Source: CAYUWG01 sp964448285 (lineage in GTDB: Bacteria; Bacteroidota; Ignavibacteria; SZUA-365). Taken from it: a stretch of DNA of 64,000 bases. The DNA lies in NCBI GenBank assembly GCA_964448285.1, contig CAYUWG010000012.1:1-64000 (forward strand), read 5' to 3'. Every line of letters starts with the position of its first letter. Position 1 is the first letter of the stretch. A program made the translations under genes and the position numbers. The notes under the pieces were generated by a model. That model ran no database searches, was not told the DNA's origin, and saw only the letters and a list, made by a program, of their open reading frames with translations. This document shows positions 27,480-35,660 of the stretch, piece after piece.

Positions 27480-27569
27480 TGGTACCGAGGGCGGGACTCG
27501 AACCCGCACGGATCTTGTGAATCCAAAGGATTTTAAGTCCTTCGCGTCTACCAATTCCGCCACCCCGGC
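27480..27569 (-). tRNA. tRNA-Leu (anticodon UAA)
   Basis: A 90-nt tRNA with CCA encoded. Acceptor GCCGGGG pairs with CCTCGGT (a G-U first pair). The anticodon arm carries TAA between AGGACT and AATCCT, the T-arm GCGGG-TTCGAGT-CCCGC is perfect, and a long variable arm (GGATTCACAAGATCC) marks it as class II leucine tRNA. It lies 32 bp upstream of the polysaccharide operon's first ATG and on the same strand. Confidence 0.97.
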
Positions 27570-27588
27570 ACAAACGGAGTGAAACTTG

Positions 27589-27661
27589 AGGCGACGATCG
27601 GATTCGAACCGATGCATAACGCTTTTGCAGAGCGTCCCCTTAGCCACTTGGGTACGTCGCC
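27589..27661 (-). tRNA. tRNA-Cys (anticodon GCA)
   Basis: Acceptor GGCGACG/CGTCGCC is perfect, with discriminator U73, the cysteine identity base. The anticodon stem-loop GCTCTGCAAAAGC contains GCA, and the T-arm is ATCGG-TTCGAAT-CCGAT. CCA is not encoded, unlike in the neighbouring tRNA-Leu. The two tRNAs are 19 bp apart on the same strand and probably co-transcribed. Confidence 0.96.
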
Positions 27662-27758
27662 AATCGCGGGTGGCAAAATAGAGAATGAGGCAGGTAATTA
27701 CAAGGTGGTTCATCGTCTCGATCATGGGGTCGTTGCACAAAGAACAAGAGTGTGTTCC

Positions 27759-30173
27759 CTACATCGGTTCAAGCGTGAGTTTATCCCAATGCATATTCCG
27801 GATTGTCTTCGGATTCGTGAGCAGTGTGCGATATGCACCGTTTTGCCAGAGTGCTGCCTGATCTGAATAATGCTTGCTCAACGGTTGCCCTGATTGCCCG
27901 GTCGTGAGTATGATATAACAGGTATCTTGAACGGCAAGGTCGGCAATGAACCGCATGGAAGGACCGACGCCCACGTCATACGGAGCGGTGAAACGGTACT
28001 CGCCATTGTTGATCGTCGTCGTGTGGCCGCCTACCACGAGCGGCCCGACATTGAAGAGATAATTGAGCGGTGTCACTTCTCCTAATGGATGCATGAACGT
28101 GACGGTGTGAATATCACCCCATTTCCATTTCTCCATGTCACTGCCGAAGCGTTCCGATAGCTCTTCCATCGCCCGTTGGATGCACTGGACAACGATGTCG
28201 GACTTCGTTTCTCCTTCCGGCGTTCGAACGTTATCGAACCACGTCGCGGCGGTATCGGCGAGCAATTTCGGCATCACACGGACGGGGACATTCGAAAACC
28301 AGACGTAGCTGTCGAAGAGCGATTTGCCCATTTCATCTTCCAGTGTCTCCGTCAAGAGGTGTTGATACGCGACGTTGAACAGCGCAGTCGCGGAGGACGA
28401 TGAAGACATGCGCAGATCCCATTGTGCAAGAAGGTTCATCGCATTCGTCAAAGTGCTTGATCTCCTCTCCAACGATAAAAGAGCGCGCACGAATTCATCA
28501 CGGATTCCGCTTGCGTAAGGTGATTTCACGTCCATCTGCATCAGGCGGAAATCGGCCGCGGAGAACTGCGGCTGTTCGGCTAACATTTCGCGTATTCGCG
28601 TAATTCGTGATTCACCTTCCCACAGGTTCGAGAGATAGTAAGGGAGTTGCGCCGTGATCTTGTTGTTCGCAGTCGCGAGAAATTCTGAAGGTGGATTGAA
28701 TGTAGAAGGGAGTTCATCGAACGGGATGAAACCAAGCCATTCACCATCACCGGTCTGCCCATCGGAAGGAAGCACGCCAAACGATTCCGCACGTTTTGGA
28801 ACGAGCGCCGCAGCCTGAAAACCGATATTCCCCGCACGGTCGGCATACATGAAATTCTGACCGGGAAGCCCGAACGAGCGCAGCGCATCGCGAAACTCGG
28901 ACCACGATTTCGCATGGTTCACTTTGTAGAGAGCGAGAATCTCATCACTCTTCTCATATCCCGTCCAGCGCATCGAGATCGAAGCTGCTCGTTCTCTGCG
29001 TTTATGATAGCGGTCGGGAGTATAGACACTCTGGATGAGTGGACCGTTGTGCGTTTCATGGACGGTATGAACCACTGGGAGGCTGTCTTTTACGAAGATG
29101 GAATCTGTTCGTACAACGAGCCGTCTCTTCGATCCTCGATACTCGTAAACCGAGTCGCGGTAAGATACCTGCTCGATGTAAAAATCGACGTCATCGTTCA
29201 TTACGTTGGTCAGTCCCCATGCGATATCGTCGTTGCGACCGATGACGATACCCGGTGCACCGGGAAGCGATACGCCGGCCACATTCAAACCCGGCGCGTT
29301 CAGGTGCATGATGTACCACCGCGCCGGTTGCATGAAGATCAGATGCGGATCGTTTGCGAGAAGAGGGAGGCCGGTAACCGATCGCGAACCCGTCACCGAC
29401 CAGCTATTGCTTCCGACAGCGGAGCCATGACGTTTGAGAAACGCACGCGCGTACTGATAACTCTCCTGAAACGCGCGTATCTCTTTACGATCGTATGCGA
29501 GTTGCGAAGGGATGATGACGGGCGCATCATCACGATAGTATGGGAAAACTTCACGGGCTTTTTCTTCACCGACCGTTTCCACGAGATCCGCAAGGACGAG
29601 ATCGACCCACCACGAAACGGCAAGCTCCCATCCCATAACTCGCCCGATGATGACGCAATCGCGCTCGGTCCACGGCTCGGGTTCGTACTGCAAGAGATCG
29701 AATTCGATCGGGTACTTGCCTTTCATCTGATCGATGCAGGCATTCACACCATTGGTGTAAGCAGAGAGAATGTTCTTCGTCTGACGTGGAAGCGATTGCA
29801 GCAAAGTATCGGCAATGCGATGGATGCCGATGGTTCGCATCAACCTGTCGATTGGAACCGCAAGTCCGCCGAGTACTTCAGCAAGGCGTCCTTGTCCATA
29901 GCGTCGTGATAGGTCCATTTGCCACAGTCGATCCTGTGCGTGGACAAAACCGGCGGTGAAATACGCGTCGTATTCATTTTGCGCAATGATGTGCGGGATT
30001 CCCGCTTCGTCGCGGAACACTTCGACGGGGGAAGACAGCCCTCGCACCGGTAAAGTCCCTTCTACCTGTGGATGGGACTTGGTCAAGAGAAAGTAAATGG
30101 CGAAAGCAGCAGCAACCACGATAAACAGGAGACTTCCACTCAGGCCGATGAGGATTTTCGTTCGTCTCGTCAT
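27759..30173 (-). CDS. Penicillin acylase family protein (Ntn hydrolase)
   Basis: Periplasmic or secreted N-terminal-nucleophile hydrolase of 804 residues, full length for the penicillin G/acyl-homoserine-lactone/aculeacin acylase family. A transmembrane or signal segment lies at about 8-30. The alpha part has PVEVFRDEAGIPHI and TAGFVHAQDRLWQMDLSRR; autocleavage is expected before Ser255 in GSNSW (254-258), exposing the nucleophile; the beta part has PLLANDPHL, PGAPGIVIGRNDDIAWGLTN and the late NGPLI and ATANNKI motifs. Substrates of the family range from beta-lactams to N-acyl-homoserine lactones, and sequence alone does not decide. It is transcribed toward the tRNA pair and lies divergent from the OmpA-like gene; the 96 bp between its stop and tRNA-Cys show no terminator. 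Confidence 0.95.
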   Translation of the reverse strand: MTRRTKILIGLSGSLLFIVVAAAFAIYFLLTKSHPQVEGTLPVRGLSSPVEVFRDEAGIPHIIAQNEYDAYFTAGFVHAQDRLWQMDLSRRYGQGRLAEVLGGLAVPIDRLMRTIGIHRIADTLLQSLPRQTKNILSAYTNGVNACIDQMKGKYPIEFDLLQYEPEPWTERDCVIIGRVMGWELAVSWWVDLVLADLVETVGEEKAREVFPYYRDDAPVIIPSQLAYDRKEIRAFQESYQYARAFLKRHGSAVGSNSWSVTGSRSVTGLPLLANDPHLIFMQPARWYIMHLNAPGLNVAGVSLPGAPGIVIGRNDDIAWGLTNVMNDDVDFYIEQVSYRDSVYEYRGSKRRLVVRTDSIFVKDSLPVVHTVHETHNGPLIQSVYTPDRYHKRRERAASISMRWTGYEKSDEILALYKVNHAKSWSEFRDALRSFGLPGQNFMYADRAGNIGFQAAALVPKRAESFGVLPSDGQTGDGEWLGFIPFDELPSTFNPPSEFLATANNKITAQLPYYLSNLWEGESRITRIREMLAEQPQFSAADFRLMQMDVKSPYASGIRDEFVRALLSLERRSSTLTNAMNLLAQWDLRMSSSSSATALFNVAYQHLLTETLEDEMGKSLFDSYVWFSNVPVRVMPKLLADTAATWFDNVRTPEGETKSDIVVQCIQRAMEELSERFGSDMEKWKWGDIHTVTFMHPLGEVTPLNYLFNVGPLVVGGHTTTINNGEYRFTAPYDVGVGPSMRFIADLAVQDTCYIILTTGQSGQPLSKHYSDQAALWQNGAYRTLLTNPKTIRNMHWDKLTLEPM

Positions 30174-30261
30174 AACGTCGCTTGAAGCTACGTGTGAAGA
30201 TGAGCAAAACCAAGACGGAAGGATTTCAACGCCTGCTTTTATATTTTCCTACGCACATGGA

Positions 30262-31821
30262 ATGAAACAACTGCGAAGTCATAGAATGCAAAGGGAGGAT
30301 GGAGCGCTCAACGCAGCATTGGCAGCGATCGTCGTACTTAGCCTGACTGTTCCTGTCCTGAGCCAGACCAAAGTCAACCCACAGAGGGAGAATCTCGGCC
30401 CGGCGATCAACTCGCGGTACGATGAAGTTCTCCCCGTTATTTCACCGAATGGCAGAGTGCTGTATTTCGTGAGGAAGGATTGTCCCGAAAACGTTGGAAG
30501 TCCGAAAGATGATATATGGTATAGCGAATTGGGCGAAGACGGGAAGTGGGGTTCCGCGAAGAACATCGGCTATCCCCTCAATACTTCCGGTTTCAATTAT
30601 GTCTGTTCGGCATTACCGGATAACAACGCGCTGCTGCTCGGGAATCAATATCTCCCTGATGGCTCGCAACGTCAGGGTATTTCGATGAGTTTTCGAGGGC
30701 AGGGAGGATGGCAGCAACCGGTCAACTTGCATATCGAGCTCTTTGTCAATCATTCGAAGAACAGCGAGTACACCATGTCCGCAGAAGGGAATGTGATCAT
30801 CATGTCCCTCCAGACAGATGAGACATTCGGTGAACGGGACTTGTATGTAAGTCTATTGCAGGAGGACAACACGTGGTCCTCGCCGAAGAATCTTGGGTCG
30901 GCCGTGAATACGAAGAGTACGGAGATCACACCTTTCCTTGCCGCCGACGGAAAGACTTTGTATTTCTCGAGTGATCGACCCGGTGGTTTTGGAAGCAACG
31001 ATGTGTACATGACACAACGCCTCGATGATACGTGGACGAATTGGAACCGTCCGCGAAATCTCGGGTGGCCGATCAATACATCAGGTTGGGATGCGTACTA
31101 CACGCTGCCCGCAAGCGGTAAGTATGCCTATTTCGTTTCGACGCATGAGGGCTATGGGAAGAGCGACATCTTCCGCATTGCGTTACCAAAGGAAGTCCAG
31201 CCGTTGCCCGTGCTTCTAATCAACGGCATCGTGAAAGACACGAAGGGAAATCCCGTTCCGGCGAAGATCGTTTACGAACGCCTGGGCGATGGGAAGATGC
31301 TTGGAAGCGCAATCGCGAATCCCAACACCGGCGAATTCACGATCACGCTGCCGTCCGGCGAACACTATGCCTTTCGTGCCGAGCATGAAGGGTATTACCC
31401 GATCAGTGAGAACATCGACCTTCGGAAAATGGATGCATACGATGAGATGAAACGCGACCTGACGCTTGTGCCGATTGAAACCGGAAGCACGATCAGGCTG
31501 AACAACATATTCTTCGACTACGACAAATGGACCTTAAGGAGCGAGTCGATTGCAGAGCTTGACCGTCTCGTGAAGTTCCTTCGATCAAGCCCGGAGGTGA
31601 TCATCCGGATCAATGGCCACACGGATGGAAAGGGAACCGATGACTACAACAACCTGCTTTCCCTCAACAGGGCGCAGGCCGTGTATGAGTATCTCGTTGA
31701 GAAGGGCATCGAGTCCGCGCGACTTACCGTGAAGGCTTTCGGCAAAACGAAACCCATCGACACGAACGATACCGATGAGGGACGACAGAAGAACCGTCGC
31801 GTTGAGTTCACCATCCAGTAG
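30262..31821 (+). CDS. OmpA-family protein with PD40 propeller repeats
   Basis: Exported protein of about 519 residues. After a signal peptide ending near VPVLSQT, residues 40-310 contain PD40/WD40-like strands (PVISPNGRVLYFVR, SAEGNVIIMSLQ, PFLAADGKTLYFSSDRPGGFGSNDVY, LPASGKYAYFVST). A carboxypeptidase-regulatory-like segment (about 325-400) follows, and the C-terminal OmpA domain (about 410-519) has LNNIFFDYDKWTL, INGHTDGKGTDDYN, LSLNRAQAVYEYLVEKGI and KNRRVEFTI, with Asp and Arg positioned to bind the diaminopimelate of peptidoglycan. This architecture is common in Bacteroidota (PorE-like or Pal-like). ATG 30262 gives a basic n-region; ATG 30286 is an alternative. It heads a plus-strand gene run ending at 35175. 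Confidence 0.92.
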   Translation: MKQLRSHRMQREDGALNAALAAIVVLSLTVPVLSQTKVNPQRENLGPAINSRYDEVLPVISPNGRVLYFVRKDCPENVGSPKDDIWYSELGEDGKWGSAKNIGYPLNTSGFNYVCSALPDNNALLLGNQYLPDGSQRQGISMSFRGQGGWQQPVNLHIELFVNHSKNSEYTMSAEGNVIIMSLQTDETFGERDLYVSLLQEDNTWSSPKNLGSAVNTKSTEITPFLAADGKTLYFSSDRPGGFGSNDVYMTQRLDDTWTNWNRPRNLGWPINTSGWDAYYTLPASGKYAYFVSTHEGYGKSDIFRIALPKEVQPLPVLLINGIVKDTKGNPVPAKIVYERLGDGKMLGSAIANPNTGEFTITLPSGEHYAFRAEHEGYYPISENIDLRKMDAYDEMKRDLTLVPIETGSTIRLNNIFFDYDKWTLRSESIAELDRLVKFLRSSPEVIIRINGHTDGKGTDDYNNLLSLNRAQAVYEYLVEKGIESARLTVKAFGKTKPIDTNDTDEGRQKNRRVEFTIQ

Positions 31822-31857
31822 CTCATCGCCTTTTCCATCACGACGAAAGACGACTTC

Positions 31858-32127
31858 ATGCACGATGACGATCCGCTGACTTATTCGATAGAACATGTTC
31901 TGTATCAATCGAGAAAACTGAATCCTTCACTTGGCTACTTCACGCTGCGTTTCTATAGCGAGAACGGGCGCCCTTCGAAGCGCCCGACGGCGATCATCGA
32001 GGAGTTCTATTACTTTCCATCCGGCGGGACGATCAGAGATCGCAATATGAATATCCTTTTCTATGAACCACGGCTCGATCAATACCACGACAGGAAGTTT
32101 GGCCGTCCCGACACGACGATCAGGTAA
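31858..32127 (+). CDS. Small conserved-looking hypothetical protein
   Basis: An 89-residue soluble protein that I do not recognise, rich in Arg, Tyr and acidic residues (SLGYFTLRFYSENGRPSKR, IIEEFYYFPSGGTIRDRN). It has no signal peptide, membrane segment or Cys pair. It lies 36 bp after the OmpA gene and 6 bp before the nitrilase start on the same strand, and the opposite strand and other frames offer nothing better, so it is probably a real gene of this run. No clear Shine-Dalgarno sequence is seen. Function unknown. Confidence 0.55.
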   Translation: MHDDDPLTYSIEHVLYQSRKLNPSLGYFTLRFYSENGRPSKRPTAIIEEFYYFPSGGTIRDRNMNILFYEPRLDQYHDRKFGRPDTTIR

Positions 32128-32133
32128 ATCCGA

Positions 32134-32934
32134 ATGACACTCTCCGTTGCCGCACTCCAGTTCTGCCCGCGTCTTCTCGATTGCGATGCGAATCGACGGT
32201 TCATCGAAAGAGCTCTCAGAAGCGTGGATGCGGAACTCCTCGTTCTTCCTGAGCTCTGTACTTCGGGATATTTCTTTCCTTCATTCGATGCGCTGTTCGA
32301 CTGCGCTGAAACGCTTGAAGGCATTTCAATCTCGATGCTTCGTGATGCTGCTTTGAGTGAGAAACGAACGATCGTTGCCGGCTGGCCTGAGCGAAACGGG
32401 GAAAGAGTGTATAACTCTGCCTGTACCATTCTTCCCGATGGCCGAATCGAAGTGTATCGAAAAGTACATCTCTTCGCGAAGGAGAAAGAGCTTTTCGAGC
32501 CGGGTGACTTAGGTTTTCCGGTTGCTCACTACGAGCAACTCAATATCGGGACGATGATCTGTTATGACTGGCGTTTTCCGGAAGCCGCCCGTACGCTTGC
32601 CCTGAGAGGTGCATCGATCATCTGCCATCCATCCGATCTCGTTGCTTTGCCACAACATTGGGGACCGGTCATGCAGACGCGTTCGTTCGAAAACAAGGTT
32701 TACACGATCACCGCGAATCGCACGGGAACAGAAACGCTGGGTGAAAGCACCCTCACCTTCCACGGATGCAGCCAGATTACCGACATCAGTGGAAGTATTC
32801 TCGCGCGTGCAGATGAAACATTCGAAGGATGGATCCACGCAGAGTTTGACGTTTCGAGAACGCGTTCAAAAAGCATTTCACCGGAGAACGATTTGTTCGG
32901 CGACAGGCGACCATCGATGTATTCGCTGAGTTGA
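32134..32934 (+). CDS. Carbon-nitrogen hydrolase (nitrilase superfamily)
   Basis: Cytoplasmic amidase of 266 residues with the nitrilase-superfamily catalytic set: Glu40 in LLVLPELC, Lys110 in YRKVHLF and Cys143 in MICYDWRFPEAAR. A second glutamate lies near 117-122 (KEKELFEPG), as in omega-amidase/Nit-like enzymes. The length fits the single-domain amidase branch (ADC-like, Nit2, deaminated-glutathione amidase) rather than true nitrilases. The ATG is preceded by a short AGG element, and its stop shares a base with the next gene's ATG (TGATG). The substrate cannot be fixed. Confidence 0.92.
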   Translation: MTLSVAALQFCPRLLDCDANRRFIERALRSVDAELLVLPELCTSGYFFPSFDALFDCAETLEGISISMLRDAALSEKRTIVAGWPERNGERVYNSACTILPDGRIEVYRKVHLFAKEKELFEPGDLGFPVAHYEQLNIGTMICYDWRFPEAARTLALRGASIICHPSDLVALPQHWGPVMQTRSFENKVYTITANRTGTETLGESTLTFHGCSQITDISGSILARADETFEGWIHAEFDVSRTRSKSISPENDLFGDRRPSMYSLS

Positions 32935-33545
32935 TGGGAACGCTCCTGCTCGCGCAAGCGATACGCGCTTTCTCCGCACTCCTCTTCCGAACGCTTCGGG
33001 TGGAGTTTCGAAACTTCCCGGCAGAACTCCCTCGGTCATGTGTCGTCGTGTTCTGGCATGGTTCGATGCTTTTCTCCTGGTGGCTGTTCAGAAAGAAAAA
33101 CGCTGCGGCATTGACGAGCCAGAGTGATGACGGGAGATTACTCGCGATGCTCTTGCGACGTTGGGGCTATGAAGTGATTCGCGGTTCGAGCAGCCGTGGC
33201 GCGAAGGAGGCAATGGAAGCGATGCGGTCGGCGGTTCGTTCGGGAAAGCGGCTCCTCGTGACTCCGGATGGTCCACGCGGACCATACCACGAAATGAAGA
33301 TCGGTGCGCTTCGCGTTGCGCAAACGTGCGGTGTAGCGTTCTATACGTTAACCGTGCGCTTTCAAAAGTACTGGCAACTTCGGAGTTGGGATCGCTTTGA
33401 GATTCCAAAACCGATGACGCGGTGTATCGTCGAATTGAGTGAACCGTTGATCATACCAAACCTGGAGGAGACACGACTCGAGCAGTTTCGAAAGCGAAGT
33501 GAAGTACGGATGAACGACCGCTATGATGAATTAGGCCATTGGTAA
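32934..33545 (+). CDS. DUF374-type lysophospholipid acyltransferase-like protein
   Basis: A 203-residue protein of the DUF374/LPLAT-like family, often found beside lipid A and Kdo genes and sometimes called a KDO/lipid A-associated acyltransferase. The family motifs are VVVFWHGSMLFSWWL, a variant HxxxxW/D catalytic region, LTSQSDDGRLLAMLLRRWGYEVIRGSSSRGAKEAME, and LLVTPDGPRGPYHEMKIGALRVAQTCG, all closely matching the family consensus (...SxHxDGE..., RGSSxRGG, TPDGPRGP). No signal peptide. Start ATG 32934 overlaps the nitrilase stop by one base, and its stop overlaps lpxK (TAATG), so the three are translationally linked. A role in lipid A acylation is likely but not shown. Confidence 0.9.
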   Translation: MGTLLLAQAIRAFSALLFRTLRVEFRNFPAELPRSCVVVFWHGSMLFSWWLFRKKNAAALTSQSDDGRLLAMLLRRWGYEVIRGSSSRGAKEAMEAMRSAVRSGKRLLVTPDGPRGPYHEMKIGALRVAQTCGVAFYTLTVRFQKYWQLRSWDRFEIPKPMTRCIVELSEPLIIPNLEETRLEQFRKRSEVRMNDRYDELGHW

Positions 33546-34561
33546 TGAAACTCTACCTTGCGCTCGCATCGTCGCTCTATGGATTGGTGATCGAAGCACG
33601 CAATCGTGCCTTCGACCGTGGCTGGCTGAAAGCGAAGCCCGTACCTGTACCGGTGATTTCCATCGGGAACATCAGTGTCGGAGGAACGGGAAAGACTCCG
33701 CTTGTCGGATACATCGCCGGTCGCTTCTGCGATGAGGGAAAGCGAGTCGTCGTGGTGACACGAGGGTATAAGCGCAATACTCGCACTGCCGTCGTCGTCA
33801 GTGATGGCGAGGGGAATGTGCTCGGTCATCTTTTAGGCGGCGATGAACCGGTCATGCTTGCACGCCGCGACCATCGAGTGGTCATCCTTGCAGACAGGAA
33901 TCGGCATGAGGGATGTCTTAGCGCGGTACGGGATTTTTCCGCTGACATCATTCTTCTCGATGACGCATTTCAGCATCGGCACTGTGCGCGAAATGTTGAC
34001 ATCGTTACGCTCGATTCTTCGAATCCGGGATTTGGCGATTCGCTTCTTCCACTCGGGCGACTCCGCGAACCATTGCGCGGTCTTCGGCGAGCACACGCTG
34101 TCGTATTGACGAAGTGGAAAGGTGACACAGATGCTGAGGCTATTAAAAAGAAGATTCGTGAAGTAACGAACGCGAAGATCTTTTACTCGCGATACAACCC
34201 TTCCGGCGTCGCCACACTTTTTGGTGACACCGATACATCTCATCGAAATGTCTTTGCCTTCTGCGGTATCGGCTCACCGGGATCGTTCATGCGTTCGCTC
34301 GAAGCCGTAGGTATGCACGTCACAGGAAGCGAGACGTTCCCGGATCACTATCGCTACTCAACGACGGACGTTCGTGCACTTGTCGATGCGGCACGCAGAA
34401 GCGGCGCTCAAGCGATGATCACAACCGAGAAGGACGCGGTTCGCATTGCTTCCATGCAGGAAGCGTTCTCGGGATTTCCCGTATGTTTCCTGCGCATGGA
34501 AGTGGACTATACTGCTCAGACACCGGATTTCTTGCAATGGCTCGCGTCGAATATATCGTAA
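33545..34561 (+). CDS. lpxK: Tetraacyldisaccharide 4'-kinase
   Basis: LpxK phosphorylates the 4' position of the tetraacyl disaccharide precursor of lipid A at the inner-membrane cytoplasmic face. The 338-residue protein has the family N-terminus, with an amphipathic/membrane-contact helix (KLYLALASSLYGLVIEARN), the P-loop GNISVGGTGKTP (41-52), VVTRGYKR, GDEPVMLARR, DIILLDDAFQHRH (the DDxFQH motif) and the late ITTEKDAVRI. All hallmark residues are present. It confirms that the cell makes lipid A and so has a Gram-negative outer membrane. ATG 33545 overlaps the acyltransferase stop as TAATG. Confidence 0.97.
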   Translation: MKLYLALASSLYGLVIEARNRAFDRGWLKAKPVPVPVISIGNISVGGTGKTPLVGYIAGRFCDEGKRVVVVTRGYKRNTRTAVVVSDGEGNVLGHLLGGDEPVMLARRDHRVVILADRNRHEGCLSAVRDFSADIILLDDAFQHRHCARNVDIVTLDSSNPGFGDSLLPLGRLREPLRGLRRAHAVVLTKWKGDTDAEAIKKKIREVTNAKIFYSRYNPSGVATLFGDTDTSHRNVFAFCGIGSPGSFMRSLEAVGMHVTGSETFPDHYRYSTTDVRALVDAARRSGAQAMITTEKDAVRIASMQEAFSGFPVCFLRMEVDYTAQTPDFLQWLASNIS

Positions 34562-35175
34562 AAGGCCTCGCCTTTGGGATCCTCGCCTTTAGCGTGTTTT
34601 CATGCGGCGAGCAGGAGAAGACCATCCTCACCGGCCGTGTCATCGATGCGAAGACGGGCGATGGAATTGACTCGGCTCAGCTTGCGCCGAAATCTCAATC
34701 TTCCGTGACGACGCTTTCATCGAGCGACGGCTATTACGTGTTAGAGGGATTTCGAAAGGACGACACCGTCGTTGTCTTAAAAGCCGGCTATCATCCAGCA
34801 GTTTTCGCTTCGGGTGCGCTGTTCGCAAACGTCAATCGACCGACTCGTGACGTGTATCTCGACCCGATAATCGATACCGCCTTCACGCCGTCCGGTCCCG
34901 TCGATGCATCGTTGTTTTTGGAAAGCACCAGCCTGCGGCGCAAGAAGCTCTCGTTGAACGAAGCTCGCCGCATCCTCAACGAGCGGCTTCCGCAATTGCG
35001 CTTTCGCAAAGGCATACTCGTGACGGTGAATAACGAACAGGAATGGATGTTCGAATCGAATTACGGTCACGCATTGGTGATCGTCTATCTCAATGCCTTG
35101 ACCGGAAGACTCCGCAGCATCGAAAGTGATGATCCATTGATCGATCGGCGCCTTCAGGAATTCGTTGAAGAGTGA
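34537..35175 (+). CDS. Lipoprotein with carboxypeptidase-regulatory-like domain
   Basis: A 212-residue predicted lipoprotein. The signal peptide ends AFSVFSC, giving a lipobox Cys near residue 21. A carboxypeptidase-regulatory-like beta-sandwich follows (LTGRVIDAKTGDGIDSAQL...TLSSSDGYYVLEGFRKDDTVVVLKAGY, about 29-95), a domain used widely by Bacteroidota surface proteins. The C-terminal 100 residues (FLESTSLRRKKLSLNEARRILNERLPQLRFRKG to the end) look like a separate alpha/beta domain I do not recognise. ATG 34537 overlaps the end of lpxK by 25 bp in another frame. It is the last gene of the plus-strand run and converges on the DksA-like gene 3 bp later. Confidence 0.8.
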   Translation: MARVEYIVKGLAFGILAFSVFSCGEQEKTILTGRVIDAKTGDGIDSAQLAPKSQSSVTTLSSSDGYYVLEGFRKDDTVVVLKAGYHPAVFASGALFANVNRPTRDVYLDPIIDTAFTPSGPVDASLFLESTSLRRKKLSLNEARRILNERLPQLRFRKGILVTVNNEQEWMFESNYGHALVIVYLNALTGRLRSIESDDPLIDRRLQEFVEE

Positions 35176-35178
35176 ACG

Positions 35179-35490
35179 TCACTGCCTTTTCTGTGCACGA
35201 GTACGAAGCCGTTCAGCACACTCGTGGCAAAAATGGGCTGTCGGTAATTCCTTGAGAATTGCCGTAGCGATAGGCCGCTTGCAGAAGATACAGTTCCCAT
35301 ATTCTCCACGTTGAATCCGTTCGAGAGCGAGACGCAGCTCATTCAAATGCGGATCACTCTTGAAAGCCATCGTTGGAAGCACGTTCGTGAGCGACTTGTC
35401 CGTCACGTGCACGTCGTAAACGGTATCGAGGATCGAGGTGATGCGGTCAATGATATTGTCCTGTATGTCTTTCAACTCACCGGAGTACAT
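35179..35490 (-). CDS. DksA/TraR-family C4 zinc-finger protein
   Basis: A 103-residue protein with an N-terminal alpha-helical coiled-coil part (ELKDIQDNIIDRITSILD...NELRLALERIQRGEYGNC) and a C-terminal C4 zinc finger: CIFCKRP then FCHECAERL, with the CxxC pairs spaced as in TraR/DksA. The motif RIQRGEYGNC is the family's RxxxGxYGxC. It may bind in the RNA polymerase secondary channel and modulate transcription, as DksA does with ppGpp. The coiled-coil tip is short, closer to TraR/YbiI-like proteins than to full DksA. ATG 35490 has AGAGG seven bases upstream; an upstream TTG frame at 35508 is not needed. Confidence 0.88.
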   Translation of the reverse strand: MYSGELKDIQDNIIDRITSILDTVYDVHVTDKSLTNVLPTMAFKSDPHLNELRLALERIQRGEYGNCIFCKRPIATAILKELPTAHFCHECAERLRTRAQKRQ

Positions 35491-35586
35491 GGATACCTCT
35501 GGACGCAATTAACATGATGTTCAGAACAGAGTCAAGGCATTTTTTGGATTGACGGCGTGATGGAAATGTTGTGGAAATCCATCAGG

Positions 35587-35594
35587 TATTTTTG
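35587..35594 (+). promoter_or_regulatory. Candidate -7 element upstream of the YCF48 gene
   Basis: TATTTTTG matches TAnnTTTG and lies 67-74 bp upstream of ATG 35661, whose Shine-Dalgarno AAGGA is eight bases away. No good -33 TTG at 19-21 bp was found, so the promoter is only partly supported. Confidence 0.35.
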
Positions 35595-35660
35595 TTTCCC
35601 CATCTCAGAACGTATTTTCCGAGGAGTTTTTTGCTCTGTCCATCAACAAGGAATTCATAT

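Noticed and set aside
28914..29909. Long plus-strand open frame opposite the penicillin acylase gene
   Set aside because: The acylase reading frame carries all catalytic motifs; the opposite frame shows no domain or ribosome-binding site.
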